In this document: piece by piece, positions 8,280 through 17,277 of the stretch
Layout: each line of letters starts with the position of its first letter
Position numbering within the stretch: the stretch's first letter is position 1
DNA from: VBDM01 sp035651815
GTDB lineage: Bacteria; Pseudomonadota; Gammaproteobacteria; Burkholderiales; SG8-39
Direction of reading: 5' to 3'
Assembly: GCA_035651815.1 (NCBI GenBank)
Contig: DASRFB010000042.1
Location: 4,087-68,086 of the forward strand
DNA length: 64,000 nucleotides
Notes under the pieces: generated by a model
What the model saw: the letters and a program-made list of their open reading frames with translations, nothing else
What the model was told of the DNA's origin: nothing
The model's database searches: none
Made by a program: the position numbers and the translations under genes

Positions 8280-8732
8280 ATGTCGCAGAGTCCGAGCCTG
8301 CGGTTGGACCTCAAGCCCTCGCCGATCCTCGCCGGCGCGCTCGCGCTGGTCCACGGACTCGCGCTCGCGGCAGCGGCCGCGGTGCTCGCCGGTTGGCCGC
8401 TCGCCCTCGTCGCGGCGGGCGTCGCGCTCTCGGGCGCGGCGACGGTGGCCGAGGCCCTGCAGCGAACTCCTGCCGCGGCCCGGGCGCTCGAGCTGCACGC
8501 GGACGGCCGTGCGGCGTGGCTCGGTCCGACCGGGCACTGGCACGAAGGCGTTCTGCTTCCCGAGCGCGTCGTCACGCCGGCGTTGATCGTGCTCGCGCTG
8601 AAAGCCGGCGCGCGTCGTCGCAAGCATATCGTGCTCGCCGCCGACGCCTCGGACCGCGAGAGCCTTCGCCGGCTGCGCGCCTGGCTGCGCTGGCGCCCGC
8701 CGGCGGCGCGGGATCCCGTCGCGGAGGCCTGA
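8280..8732 (+). CDS. YgfX/CptA-like small membrane protein
   Basis: A 150-residue protein with two close hydrophobic segments (about residues 15-56, rich in Ala, Leu, Val, with a short polar turn at G-W-P) followed by a soluble domain. This architecture, and its place between fabF and rpoE, match the YgfX (CptA) family found there in betaproteobacteria. E. coli YgfX acts with SdhE; toxin activity against MreB/FtsZ has been reported but need not apply here. No SdhE-like partner is adjacent. The family call rests mostly on topology and context. Confidence 0.55.
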   Translation: MSQSPSLRLDLKPSPILAGALALVHGLALAAAAAVLAGWPLALVAAGVALSGAATVAEALQRTPAAARALELHADGRAAWLGPTGHWHEGVLLPERVVTPALIVLALKAGARRRKHIVLAADASDRESLRRLRAWLRWRPPAARDPVAEA

Positions 8733-8781
8733 TGCTCGCCGCTCAAGGCGTCTCGGGCGCCCGAATTCCCTTTGGAATGAC

Positions 8782-8808
8782 TGAACTATCGCCGTATAGG
8801 CCGGTCAG
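8782..8808 (+). promoter_or_regulatory. Possible sigma-E-type promoter upstream of rpoE
   Basis: TGAACTA (8782-8788), a 15-base gap and GTCAG (8804-8808) resemble the RpoE consensus (GGAACTT, about 15-16 bases, GTCTAA). Self-activation of rpoE is standard in this family. A separate sigma-70-like TATACT occurs at 8848-8853 without a convincing -35. The 184-base gap between ygfX and rpoE otherwise holds no gene. Confidence 0.4.
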
Positions 8809-8916
8809 TAGGGTCAGGGCTGCGCCGGGAGGCATCGGAGGCCGGGCTATACTGGCCGCCGCCCGTGGAGAACTCCGATCACAAGCACAAGCCTGCGAAT
8901 TCAGGGGGAACGGTTG

Positions 8917-9516
8917 ATGGTCGACCGTGACCTCGACCGGCAGCTGGTCGAGCGCGCTCAAAAAGGTGACAAGCAGGCCTTCGAGGCGCTCGTCTCCAAG
9001 TACCAGCGCAAGCTCGCCCGGCTGCTCGCCCGCTTCATACGCGATCCGGCCGAGGTCGAGGACGTCGCCCAGGAGGCCTTCATCAAGGCCTACCGCGCTC
9101 TGCCGTCTTTCCGCGGTGACAGCGCCTTCTACACCTGGCTCTACCGCATCGGCATCAACACCGCGAAGAACTACCTCGTCGCGATGGGTCGGCGCGCGCC
9201 CACCGCGACCGAGTTCGATTCCGAGGAGGCCGAGGGCTTCGAAGACGGCGAGCACCTGCGCGACATCAACACGCCCGAGAGCGTGCTCATGTCGAACGAG
9301 ATCGCGCGTACGGTCAACGACACCATGGAGCAGCTCCCCGAGGAGCTGCGCAACGCGATCACCCTGCGCGAGATCGAGGGCCTCAGCTACGAGGACATCG
9401 CGACCATCATGAACTGCCCGATCGGCACCGTCAGGTCCCGGATCTTCCGAGCCCGGGAAGCGATCGCCGAGAAGCTCCGTCCGCTGCTCGAGACGCGCAA
9501 AGACCGCAGGTGGTGA
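8917..9516 (+). CDS. rpoE: RNA polymerase sigma factor RpoE (ECF, envelope stress)
   Basis: A 199-residue ECF sigma factor. Region 2 has F-E-A-L-V-S-K-Y-Q-R-K and D-V-A-Q-E-A-F-I-K-A-Y-R-A-L; region 4 has L-P-E-E-L-R-N-A-I-T-L-R-E-I-E-G-L-S-Y-E-D-I-A and G-T-V-R-S-R-I-F-R-A-R-E, all close to E. coli RpoE/AlgU. It directs envelope-stress genes. I chose ATG at 8917 over the TTG just before it. Unusually, the gene is followed after 56 bases by the protease gene, with no rseA or rseB between them. Confidence 0.95.
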   Translation: MVDRDLDRQLVERAQKGDKQAFEALVSKYQRKLARLLARFIRDPAEVEDVAQEAFIKAYRALPSFRGDSAFYTWLYRIGINTAKNYLVAMGRRAPTATEFDSEEAEGFEDGEHLRDINTPESVLMSNEIARTVNDTMEQLPEELRNAITLREIEGLSYEDIATIMNCPIGTVRSRIFRAREAIAEKLRPLLETRKDRRW

Positions 9517-9572
9517 CCCGCGAGACGGCGTAGAATACGCCGCCGTCGACTGAAGTTTCCGAGGATTCCGCC

Positions 9573-10994
9573 ATGGCGAAGAGAATTCTGGTTGCGCTGT
9601 CTCTCTGGCTCCCGCTCGTGCTCTACGCGCAGGTCCGCGAGCTGCCCGATTTCTCCGACCTCGCCGAGAAGCAGGCGCCGGCGGTCGTCAACATCAGCAC
9701 GACGCAGACGCGCGAGCGCCGCGCGACGCCGCAGATCCCGGACCTCGACGAGAACGACCCGCTCTACGATTTCTTCCGCCGCTTCATCCCGCGGCAGCCG
9801 GGCCCGGGGCAGGGTCCGCGCCAGTTCGAGAGCCGCTCGCTCGGCTCGGGCTTCATCATCGGGACCGACGGCTACATCCTCACCAACGCGCACGTCGTCG
9901 ACGCCGCGGACGAGATCACGGTCAGGCTCACCGACAAGCGCGAGTTCAAGGCGCGCGTCATCGGCGCCGACAAGCGAACCGACATCGCGCTGCTCAAGAT
10001 CGACGCCGGCAGCCTCCCGACCGTGCGCTTCGGCGATCCCAACCGGCTGCGCGTGGGAGAGTGGGTCGTCGCGATCGGCTCGCCGTTCGGCTTCGACAGC
10101 ACGGTGACGGCCGGCATCGTCAGCGCCAAGGGACGCAGCCTGCCGCAGGAGAACTTCGTGCCGTTCATCCAGACGGACGTCGCGATCAACCCAGGCAACT
10201 CCGGCGGTCCGCTGTTCAACCTGAAAGGCGAGGTCGTCGGCATCAACTCGCAGATCTACAGCCGCACGGGCGGATTCATGGGGCTGTCGTTCGCCATCCC
10301 GATCGACGTGGCGATGGATATCCAGAACCAGCTGCGCCAGTACGGGCGCATCAGCCGGGGGCGGATCGGCGTCGTGATCCAGGAGGTTTCCAAGGAGCTC
10401 GCCGAGTCGTTCGGCCTGCAGAAGCCGGTGGGCGCCCTCGTCAACGCCGTCGAGAAGGGCGGGCCGGCGGAGAAGGCGGGCATCGAATCGGGCGACATCA
10501 TCCTCAAGTTCAACGGCAAGCCGGTCGACAGCTCGAGCGACCTGCCGCGAATCGTCGGCAGCACGCGGCCCGGCAGCAAGGCTGGCATGGAGCTGTGGCG
10601 CAAAGGCGCCACGCGCGAGGTCACGGTCACGGTCGGCGAGCTTCCGGAGGACCGCGTTGCGACCCGCGAAAAGGGCAAGCCGAAGCCCACCGAGCAGGCG
10701 GCGAACCGCCTCGGCCTGGTGGTGGCCGACCTGAGCGCCGAGCAGCGCCGCGAGCTGAAGCTGAACGGCGGCGTGGCGGTCGAGGACGTGCGGGCGAACA
10801 GCCGCGCCGACGTGCGGCCCGGCGACGTGATCACCGCGGTCACGAGCAAGGGGCGCACGACGGAGCTGAAATCCGCCGACCAGTTCAACCGGCTCCTCGC
10901 GCAGATCGACCGCAACACCGCGCTGACCCTCCATGTCCGGCGCGGCGAGAGCAACCTGTTCGTCACGGTCAAGGGCGACAGTGCCGCCGGCTGA
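9573..10994 (+). CDS. Do-family periplasmic serine protease/chaperone (DegP/MucD-like)
   Basis: A 473-residue HtrA protein. A signal peptide (residues 1-20, ending L-Y-A-Q) exports it to the periplasm. The catalytic triad is His107 in T-N-A-H-V-V, Asp137 in T-D-I-A-L-L, and Ser210 in G-N-S-G-G-P. Two PDZ domains follow (G-R-I-G-V-V-I-Q near 265; a second from about 375). It degrades or refolds misfolded envelope proteins and is a usual RpoE target. A TAGAAT box inside a GGCGTA/TACGCC inverted repeat at 9527-9541 may be its own promoter. MucD, DegP and DegQ cannot be separated by eye. Confidence 0.93.
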   Translation: MAKRILVALSLWLPLVLYAQVRELPDFSDLAEKQAPAVVNISTTQTRERRATPQIPDLDENDPLYDFFRRFIPRQPGPGQGPRQFESRSLGSGFIIGTDGYILTNAHVVDAADEITVRLTDKREFKARVIGADKRTDIALLKIDAGSLPTVRFGDPNRLRVGEWVVAIGSPFGFDSTVTAGIVSAKGRSLPQENFVPFIQTDVAINPGNSGGPLFNLKGEVVGINSQIYSRTGGFMGLSFAIPIDVAMDIQNQLRQYGRISRGRIGVVIQEVSKELAESFGLQKPVGALVNAVEKGGPAEKAGIESGDIILKFNGKPVDSSSDLPRIVGSTRPGSKAGMELWRKGATREVTVTVGELPEDRVATREKGKPKPTEQAANRLGLVVADLSAEQRRELKLNGGVAVEDVRANSRADVRPGDVITAVTSKGRTTELKSADQFNRLLAQIDRNTALTLHVRRGESNLFVTVKGDSAAG

Positions 10995-11235
10995 GGCCGG
11001 CCGGCGGCTGGTGCTGTACGGCCGCCGCTACTGCCATCTCTGCGAGGAGATGCTCGAGGCGCTGAAATCGCTGGATCCGCGGGCGTCGCCCGAGTGGATC
11101 GACGTCGACTCGGATCCCCTGCTCGAGGAGCGCTACGGCGAGGACGTCCCGGTGCTGATGCTCGGGGACGTCGAGCTGTCGCGCCACCGCCTCGACCCCG
11201 AGCGCGTGCGTGCGTATCTGCATCGAACCGGCTAA
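10981..11235 (+). CDS. Glutaredoxin-like thioredoxin-fold protein (DUF836 type)
   Basis: An 84-residue protein with L-V-L-Y-G-R-R-Y-C-H-L-C-E-E-M, a C-x-x-C redox motif in a thioredoxin fold, and the cis-Pro segment D-V-P-V-L-M-L. Proteins of this size and motif (PF05768) lie between degP/mucD and lepA in many betaproteobacteria. The GTG start at 10981 overlaps the protease gene by 14 bases; a GTG at 11011 would remove the residues before the first strand. It is cytoplasmic, and its partner is unknown. Confidence 0.75.
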   Translation: MPPAEAGRRLVLYGRRYCHLCEEMLEALKSLDPRASPEWIDVDSDPLLEERYGEDVPVLMLGDVELSRHRLDPERVRAYLHRTG

Positions 11236-11238
11236 AAT
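11233..11238 (+). promoter_or_regulatory. Possible -10 box for lepA-lepB
   Basis: TAAAAT at 11233-11238 overlaps the end of the glutaredoxin gene and lies just before the hairpin at 11260. No strong -35 is present 16-18 bases upstream, so the call is tentative. Confidence 0.3.
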
Positions 11239-11259
11239 CTCCGCTTTTGCGGGTATTTA

Positions 11260-11283
11260 GGGTGCGCGAGGCACCCTTTTTTA
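11260..11283 (+). terminator. Intrinsic terminator or attenuator in the lepA leader
   Basis: GGGTGC (11260-11265), a GCGAG loop and GCACCC (11271-11276) form a perfect 6-bp stem, followed by six T (11277-11282). It stands 7 bases before the lepA ATG. It may end the rpoE-degP operon, or act as an attenuator if the TAAAAT at 11233 is a promoter. No Shine-Dalgarno sequence lies between the T-run and ATG. Confidence 0.7.
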
Positions 11284-11290
11284 TAGCCCG

Positions 11291-13084
11291 ATGCAGCACA
11301 TTCGCAATTTCTCCATCATCGCGCACATCGACCACGGCAAGTCGACGCTGGCGGACCGCTTCATCCAGCGCTGCGGCGGGCTGTCGGACCGTGAGATGTC
11401 GGAGCAGGTGCTCGACTCGATGGACCTCGAGCGCGAGCGCGGCATCACGATCAAGGCGCAGACCGCGGCGCTGCGCTACACGGCGCGCGACGGCAGCATC
11501 TACAACCTGAACCTGATCGACACGCCGGGGCACGTCGACTTCTCCTACGAGGTGTCGCGCTCGCTCGCCGCGTGCGAGGGCGCGCTGCTCGTCGTCGACG
11601 CGAGCCAGGGCGTCGAGGCGCAGACGGTCGCGAACTGCTACACCGCCATCGAGCAGGGCGTGGAGGTGGTGCCCGTGCTCAACAAGATCGATCTGCCGTC
11701 GGCGAATCCCGAGCGCGCCATCCAGGAGATCGAGGACGTGATCGGCATCGCCGCGAAGGATGCCGTCCGTGTCAGCGCGAAGACCGGAGAAGGCGTCGAC
11801 GACGTGCTCGAAGCCGTCATCGCGCGCATCCCGCCGCCGAAGGGCGATCCGGCGGCGCCGCTCAAGGCGCTGATCATCGATTCCTGGTTCGACAACTACG
11901 TCGGCGTGGTGATGCTGGTGCGGCTCGTCGACGGCACGCTCAAGTCGAAGGACCGCATCCTGCTCATGTCGACGCAGGCCACTCACCTGTGCGAGGACGT
12001 GGGCGTGTTCACTCCGAAGGCGCAGCCGCGCGAGCTCCTCTCGGCGGGCGAAGTCGGCTTCGTCATCGCCGGAATCAAGGAGCTGCAGCACGCGCGCGTC
12101 GGCGACACGATCACGTCGGCCGACCGGCCCGCGAGCGCGGCGCTGCCCGGCTTCAAGGAGATCAAGCCGCAGGTGTTCGCCGGGCTGTACCCGGTCGAGG
12201 CCAACCAGTACGAAGGCATGCGCGACGCGCTCGAGAAGCTCAAGCTCAACGATTCGTCGCTGCACTACGAGCCCGAGGTGTCGCAGGCGCTCGGGTTCGG
12301 CTTCCGCTGCGGCTTCCTCGGGCTGCTGCACATGGACATCGTGCAGGAGCGGCTCGAGCGCGAGTACGACATGGAGCTCGTGACCACGGCGCCGACCGTC
12401 GTCTACGAGATCGTGCTGCGCGACGGCACGGTGCAGCGCGTCGAGAACCCGGCGAAGATGCCCGACCCGTCGAAGATCGAGGAGATCCGCGAGCCGATCA
12501 TCACGACCACGATCTTTTCGCCGCAGGAGTACGTCGGGCCGATCATCACGCTGTGCACGCAGAAGCGCGGCGCGCAGAAGAACATGCAGTACCACGGCCG
12601 CCAGGTCATGCTCACCTACGACATGCCCCTGAACGAGGTCGTAATGGACTTCTTCGACAAGCTCAAGTCCGCGAGCCGCGGGTACGCGTCGCTCGACTAC
12701 GAGTTCAAGGAGTACCGCGCAGCCGACATGGTGAAGCTCGACATATTGATCAACGGCGAGCGCGTCGACGCGCTCTCGCTCATGGTGCACCGGGAGAACT
12801 CGCAGTACCGCGGCCGCGATCTGGTCGCGCGGATGCGCGAGCTGATCCCGAGGCAGATGTTCGACGTCGCGGTGCAGGCGGCGATCGGATCGCACATCAT
12901 CGCGCGCGAGACGGTGAAGGCCCTGCGCAAGAACGTTCTGGCGAAGTGCTACGGGGGAGACGTGACCCGGAAGAGAAAATTGCTCGAGAAGCAGAAAGCG
13001 GGGAAGAAGCGCATGAAGCAGGTCGGCACGGTCGAGATCCCGCAGGAGGCGTTCCTGGCGATCCTGCAGGTGGAGCACAAATGA
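11291..13084 (+). CDS. lepA: Elongation factor 4 (LepA)
   Basis: A 597-residue translational GTPase. The G domain is intact: A-H-I-D-H-G-K-S-T-L (G1), G-I-T-I-K (G2), D-T-P-G-H-V-D-F (G3), N-K-I-D (G4). The LepA-specific C-terminal domain is present (K-R-K-L-L-E-K-Q-K-A-G-K-K-R-M-K near the end). LepA binds ribosomes and helps 30S biogenesis or stalled elongation. Its stop overlaps the lepB ATG by four bases, the conserved lepA-lepB pairing. Translation seems to start without a Shine-Dalgarno sequence. Confidence 0.97.
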   Translation: MQHIRNFSIIAHIDHGKSTLADRFIQRCGGLSDREMSEQVLDSMDLERERGITIKAQTAALRYTARDGSIYNLNLIDTPGHVDFSYEVSRSLAACEGALLVVDASQGVEAQTVANCYTAIEQGVEVVPVLNKIDLPSANPERAIQEIEDVIGIAAKDAVRVSAKTGEGVDDVLEAVIARIPPPKGDPAAPLKALIIDSWFDNYVGVVMLVRLVDGTLKSKDRILLMSTQATHLCEDVGVFTPKAQPRELLSAGEVGFVIAGIKELQHARVGDTITSADRPASAALPGFKEIKPQVFAGLYPVEANQYEGMRDALEKLKLNDSSLHYEPEVSQALGFGFRCGFLGLLHMDIVQERLEREYDMELVTTAPTVVYEIVLRDGTVQRVENPAKMPDPSKIEEIREPIITTTIFSPQEYVGPIITLCTQKRGAQKNMQYHGRQVMLTYDMPLNEVVMDFFDKLKSASRGYASLDYEFKEYRAADMVKLDILINGERVDALSLMVHRENSQYRGRDLVARMRELIPRQMFDVAVQAAIGSHIIARETVKALRKNVLAKCYGGDVTRKRKLLEKQKAGKKRMKQVGTVEIPQEAFLAILQVEHK

Positions 13085-13869
13085 ACTTCGCCCTGGTCCT
13101 GTTCGTGCTGACGCTGTTCACGGGCGCTTTTGCGCTCGCGGACGGCGTCTATTTCCGCCGGCAGCGCGCGCCCGGGCAGAAGGAGCCCTGGTGGATCGAG
13201 TACCCGAAGAGCTTCTTTCCGGTCATCCTGATCGTGTTCCTGCTGCGCTCGTTCCTGGTCGAGCCGTTCAAGATTCCCTCGGGATCGATGGTGCCGACGC
13301 TGCTCGTCGGCGACTTCATCCTCGTGAACAAGTTCGCCTACGGCATCCGTCTGCCCATCGTGAACAAGAAGATCATCGGCATCGGCGAGCCGAAGCGCGG
13401 CGAGGTGATGGTCTTCCGCTACCCGGAGGATCCGTCGCTCGATTACATCAAGCGCGTGGTGGGCCTGCCCGGAGACCGCATCAGCTACGTCAACAAGAAG
13501 CTTACGGTCAACGGGGTCGAGCTGCCCCGCAAGCCGCTGCCAGACTACCTCAACCGGGAGCGCATCCATTATTCGAAGCAGTACCAGGAGAACCTGGGCG
13601 GCGTCGAGCACTCGATCCTGATCGAGGACGACGTCCCGGCGGCGATACCGTTCGTCAGACCGTTCCCATTTCGTGACAATTGCACCTACAATAACTCCGG
13701 TGTGACGTGTACAGTGCCTCCGGGGCACTACTTCATGATGGGCGACAACCGCGACAATTCCGCGGACAGCAGGGTCTGGGGCTTCGTTCCGGACGAGAAC
13801 ATCGTCGGCAAGGCGTTCTTCATCTGGTTCAACTTCAGCGAGCCCAGCCGTTTCGGAACGTTCAAGTGA
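13081..13869 (+). CDS. lepB: Signal peptidase I (LepB)
   Basis: A 262-residue inner-membrane protease with two hydrophobic segments (about residues 2-20 and 42-58). The catalytic Ser lies in I-P-S-G-S-M-V-P-T-L and the catalytic Lys in D-Y-I-K-R-V-V-G-L-P-G-D. Box E, G-D-N-R-D-N-S-A-D-S-R, is intact. A Cys pair in D-N-C-T-Y-N-N-S-G-V-T-C matches the periplasmic disulfide loop of proteobacterial LepB. It removes signal peptides from Sec and Tat substrates. Confidence 0.97.
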   Translation: MNFALVLFVLTLFTGAFALADGVYFRRQRAPGQKEPWWIEYPKSFFPVILIVFLLRSFLVEPFKIPSGSMVPTLLVGDFILVNKFAYGIRLPIVNKKIIGIGEPKRGEVMVFRYPEDPSLDYIKRVVGLPGDRISYVNKKLTVNGVELPRKPLPDYLNRERIHYSKQYQENLGGVEHSILIEDDVPAAIPFVRPFPFRDNCTYNNSGVTCTVPPGHYFMMGDNRDNSADSRVWGFVPDENIVGKAFFIWFNFSEPSRFGTFK

Positions 13870-13901
13870 AGCGCGTGTCGACCCGATCCTCAGGGGGAGC
13901 C

Positions 13902-14261
13902 ATGAGAAAGCAAGGCGGTTTGGGAATGCTCGGGGTGCTGTTCCTGTGCATCGTGATCGTCATCGGCGCGATCGGCGGGATGAAGGTCGTCCCCGCGTAC
14001 CTCGAGTACTACAACATCAAGAAAGCGGTGAAGGGCATCGTGCAGAGCGGCCAGGCGGCCAAGAGCACGCCGGGCGAGATCCGCGAGCTCTTCGAGCGCC
14101 GCCGTGCGATCGACGACTTCGATTCCGTGACCGGCAGGGACCTGCAGATCACGAAGCAAGGCAACGACGTGGAGATCTCCTACTCGTACCAGCGGAAGAT
14201 TCCGCTCTTCGCGAACGTCAACCTGCTGATCGACTTCTCGGGCAGCAGCAGCCAGCTATAG
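13902..14261 (+). CDS. DUF4845 domain protein, single-span membrane protein
   Basis: A 119-residue protein. The N-terminus M-R-K-Q-G-G-L-G-M-L-G and a hydrophobic segment (residues 12-30) resemble a pseudopilin-like anchor; the remaining hundred residues are soluble (Y-L-E-Y-Y-N-I-K-K-A-V). DUF4845 proteins sit between lepB and rnc in beta- and gammaproteobacteria. No function is established. The start is supported by CAGGGGGAG ten bases upstream. Confidence 0.82.
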   Translation: MRKQGGLGMLGVLFLCIVIVIGAIGGMKVVPAYLEYYNIKKAVKGIVQSGQAAKSTPGEIRELFERRRAIDDFDSVTGRDLQITKQGNDVEISYSYQRKIPLFANVNLLIDFSGSSSQL

Positions 14262-14270
14262 CCGGAAGGA

Positions 14271-14939
14271 ATGAAGCGCGAAGGCATCGAGCAACGCATC
14301 GGCCACACCTTCGCGTGTCCGGAGCTCCTGGCGCAGGCGCTCACGCACCGCAGCCACGGCGCCGCGCACAACGAGCGGCTCGAGTTCCTCGGGGACGGCG
14401 TCCTGAACTGCATCGTCGCCGCCGAGCTGTACGAGCGCTTCGGTGATCTCAAGGAAGGCGACCTGTCGCGCCTGCGCGCCAACCTCGTGCGCCAGGAGCC
14501 GCTGCGGCAGCTGGCGCACGACATCGGCATCGGCGAGCGTCTGCGTCTCGGCGAAGGCGAGATTCGCAGCGGCGGCTCGGACCGGCCCTCGATCCTCGCC
14601 GATGCCTTCGAGGCGCTGATCGGTGCCGTGTTTCTCGACGGCGGCTTCGACGCCGCGCGCGACGTGATCCGCCGCCTCTACGCGCCGCTGCTCGCGGAGC
14701 TCGACCCCCGGGATCCCGGCAAGGATCCCAAGACCCTGCTCCAGGAGCTGCTGCAGGCGCGCAAAGTGGCCCTGCCGCAGTACTCGGTCGTTTCCACGCA
14801 GGGCGCGGCGCACGAGCAGCAGTTCGAGGTCGAGTGCGTGATCGCCGAGCTGCGCCTGCGCACCAGGGGCAACGGCAGCAGCCGCCGCGTCGCGGAGCAG
14901 GAGGCGGCGCGAAGGGCTTTCGAGCAGCTGCGCGGGTGA
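14271..14939 (+). CDS. rnc: Ribonuclease III
   Basis: A 222-residue double-strand-specific endoribonuclease that processes rRNA precursors and mRNAs. The catalytic signature E-R-L-E-F-L-G-D-G-V-L lies near residue 38, and the second acidic site is D-A-F-E-A-L-I-G-A-V-F-L-D near 105. The C-terminal double-stranded-RNA-binding domain spans about 150-222. The rnc-era-recO order is conserved; the TGA overlaps the era GTG start. Confidence 0.96.
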   Translation: MKREGIEQRIGHTFACPELLAQALTHRSHGAAHNERLEFLGDGVLNCIVAAELYERFGDLKEGDLSRLRANLVRQEPLRQLAHDIGIGERLRLGEGEIRSGGSDRPSILADAFEALIGAVFLDGGFDAARDVIRRLYAPLLAELDPRDPGKDPKTLLQELLQARKVALPQYSVVSTQGAAHEQQFEVECVIAELRLRTRGNGSSRRVAEQEAARRAFEQLRG

Positions 14940-15829
14940 GCGTACACCGCTGCGGGACCATCGCGCTGATCGGCCGGCCCAACGTGGGCAAGTCGACGCT
15001 GCTGAACGCGCTCGTCGGCCAGAAGCTCAGCATCACGTCGCGCAAGCCGCAGACGACGCGGCACCGCATACGCGGGGTGCTGACGCTTCCGGACGCGCAG
15101 TACGTTTTCGTCGACACGCCCGGGTTCCAGACGCGCCACCGCAGCGCGCTCAACCGCCTGATGAACCGGGGCGTGAAAGGCGCGCTCGAGGACATCGACG
15201 TCGCCGTGCTCGTGACCGAGGCGGGCCGCTTCGGCGCCGAGGACCGCGCCGTGCTCGGGCTCGTGCCGCTCGCGGTGCGGGTGTTCCTCGTCGCGAACAA
15301 GATCGACCGCATCGAGCGCGAGGCGCTGCTGCCGTGGCTGCGCAAGACCGCGAGCGAGGCGCGCTTTGCCGAGATCGTGCCGGTGAGCGCGCAGAAGCGC
15401 AAAGGCCTCGACGGGCTCCTGCGCGCGCTCGCGCGCTACCTTCCCGAGCAGGCGCCGCTCTACGGCGAGGACGACCTCACCGACCGCGACGAGCGCTTCT
15501 TCGCCTCGGAGCTCGTGCGCGAGAAGCTGTTCCGGTTGCTGGGCGAGGAGCTTCCCTACGGGGCGAGCGTGGCGATCGACAAGTTCGAGGAGGTGAGCGA
15601 CCCGCGGGGCCCGCTGCGGCGCATCCACGCCTCGATCGTCGTCGACAAGGACGGCCACAAGGCGATGGTGATCGGCGCGAAGGGCGAGAAGCTCAAGGCG
15701 ATCGGCACGGCCGCGCGCATCGACATGGAGAAGCTCTTCGGGGGCAAGGTCTACCTCGAAATCTGGGTGAAGGTGCGCCGCGGCTGGGCCGACAGCGCAT
15801 CGGCGCTGAAGAACCTCGGCTATGACTGA
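14936..15829 (+). CDS. era: GTPase Era
   Basis: A 297-residue GTPase for 16S rRNA maturation and 30S assembly. G motifs: G-R-P-N-V-G-K-S-T-L (G1), D-T-P-G-F (G3) and N-K-I-D (G4). The KH domain carries V-I-G-A-K-G-E-K-L-K near residue 245. The GTG start at 14936 overlaps the rnc stop by four bases and gives a short lead (V-H-R-C-G) before the first beta strand. Its 3' end overlaps recO by eight bases. Confidence 0.96.
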   Translation: MSVHRCGTIALIGRPNVGKSTLLNALVGQKLSITSRKPQTTRHRIRGVLTLPDAQYVFVDTPGFQTRHRSALNRLMNRGVKGALEDIDVAVLVTEAGRFGAEDRAVLGLVPLAVRVFLVANKIDRIEREALLPWLRKTASEARFAEIVPVSAQKRKGLDGLLRALARYLPEQAPLYGEDDLTDRDERFFASELVREKLFRLLGEELPYGASVAIDKFEEVSDPRGPLRRIHASIVVDKDGHKAMVIGAKGEKLKAIGTAARIDMEKLFGGKVYLEIWVKVRRGWADSASALKNLGYD

Positions 15830-16532
15830 CGCCTCGCGGCAGGACGGGCGCGAGGGGTTCGTCCTGCATACGTATCCCTACCGCGAGACGAGCCTCATCG
15901 TCGAGGCGTTCACCCGGACCTTCGGACGCGTGAGCCTGCTCGCCCGCGGTGCGCGCCGCCCGCGCTCTCCCATGCGCGGCGTGCTGCTGTCGTTCCAGCC
16001 GCTGCTCCTGTCCTGGTTCGGCAAGGGCGAGCTGCGGACGATGGCGCGCGCGGAATGGGTCGGCGGGCAGCCGCTGCTCGGCGGTCAGGCGCTGCTCTGC
16101 GGCTTCTACCTGAACGAGCTGCTGCTGCGGCTGCTGCCGAGGGAAGACCCGCACGAGATCCTGTTCGCGCAGTACCGGCTCGCGCTGCAGCGTCTCGCCG
16201 CGGGAGACGATTCGGGCTCGGTCCTGCGCACCTTCGAGAAGGCCCTGCTGAAGGAGCTCGGCTACGCGATCGTCCTCGACCGGGACAGCGCCGGGCGCGA
16301 GATCGATTCGTCGCGGACTTACCGCTATGATCCCGAGCGTGGGCCGGTCGAGGCCGCGGCGGGCGAGCCGCTCGTGTCCGGCCGGACCCTCCTCGACATG
16401 GCGCGCGACGACTACGGCGACCCCGTGACCCAGCAGCAGAGCAAGGCGCTCATGCGAGCGCTGATCAATCATCGTCTCGAGCACCAGCCGCTGCGAAGCC
16501 GGCAGGTGTTCCGCGACCTGCTGCAGCTGTGA
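15822..16532 (+). CDS. recO: DNA repair protein RecO
   Basis: A 236-residue protein starting with an OB-fold N-domain (G-F-V-L-H-T-Y-P-Y-R-E-T-S-L-I-V-E-A-F-T-R). The next blocks, G-x-x-S-L-L-A-R-G-A-R-R-P-R-S-P and the helical F-Y-L-N-E-L-L-L-R-L-L-P-R-E-D-P-H, are typical. RecO with RecR loads RecA onto SSB-coated DNA in gap repair. It overlaps era by eight bases and pdxJ follows after four, so all three are translationally linked. Confidence 0.94.
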   Translation: MTDASRQDGREGFVLHTYPYRETSLIVEAFTRTFGRVSLLARGARRPRSPMRGVLLSFQPLLLSWFGKGELRTMARAEWVGGQPLLGGQALLCGFYLNELLLRLLPREDPHEILFAQYRLALQRLAAGDDSGSVLRTFEKALLKELGYAIVLDRDSAGREIDSSRTYRYDPERGPVEAAAGEPLVSGRTLLDMARDDYGDPVTQQQSKALMRALINHRLEHQPLRSRQVFRDLLQL

Positions 16533-16536
16533 GCCG

Positions 16537-17273
<737 letters not shown>

Positions 17274-17277
<4 letters not shown>

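Noticed and set aside
8280..8732. rseA-like anti-sigma factor in the gene before rpoE.
   Set aside because: Its two N-terminal membrane segments and lack of an RseA-type N-terminal cytoplasmic sigma-binding domain fit YgfX better; RseA has one central span.
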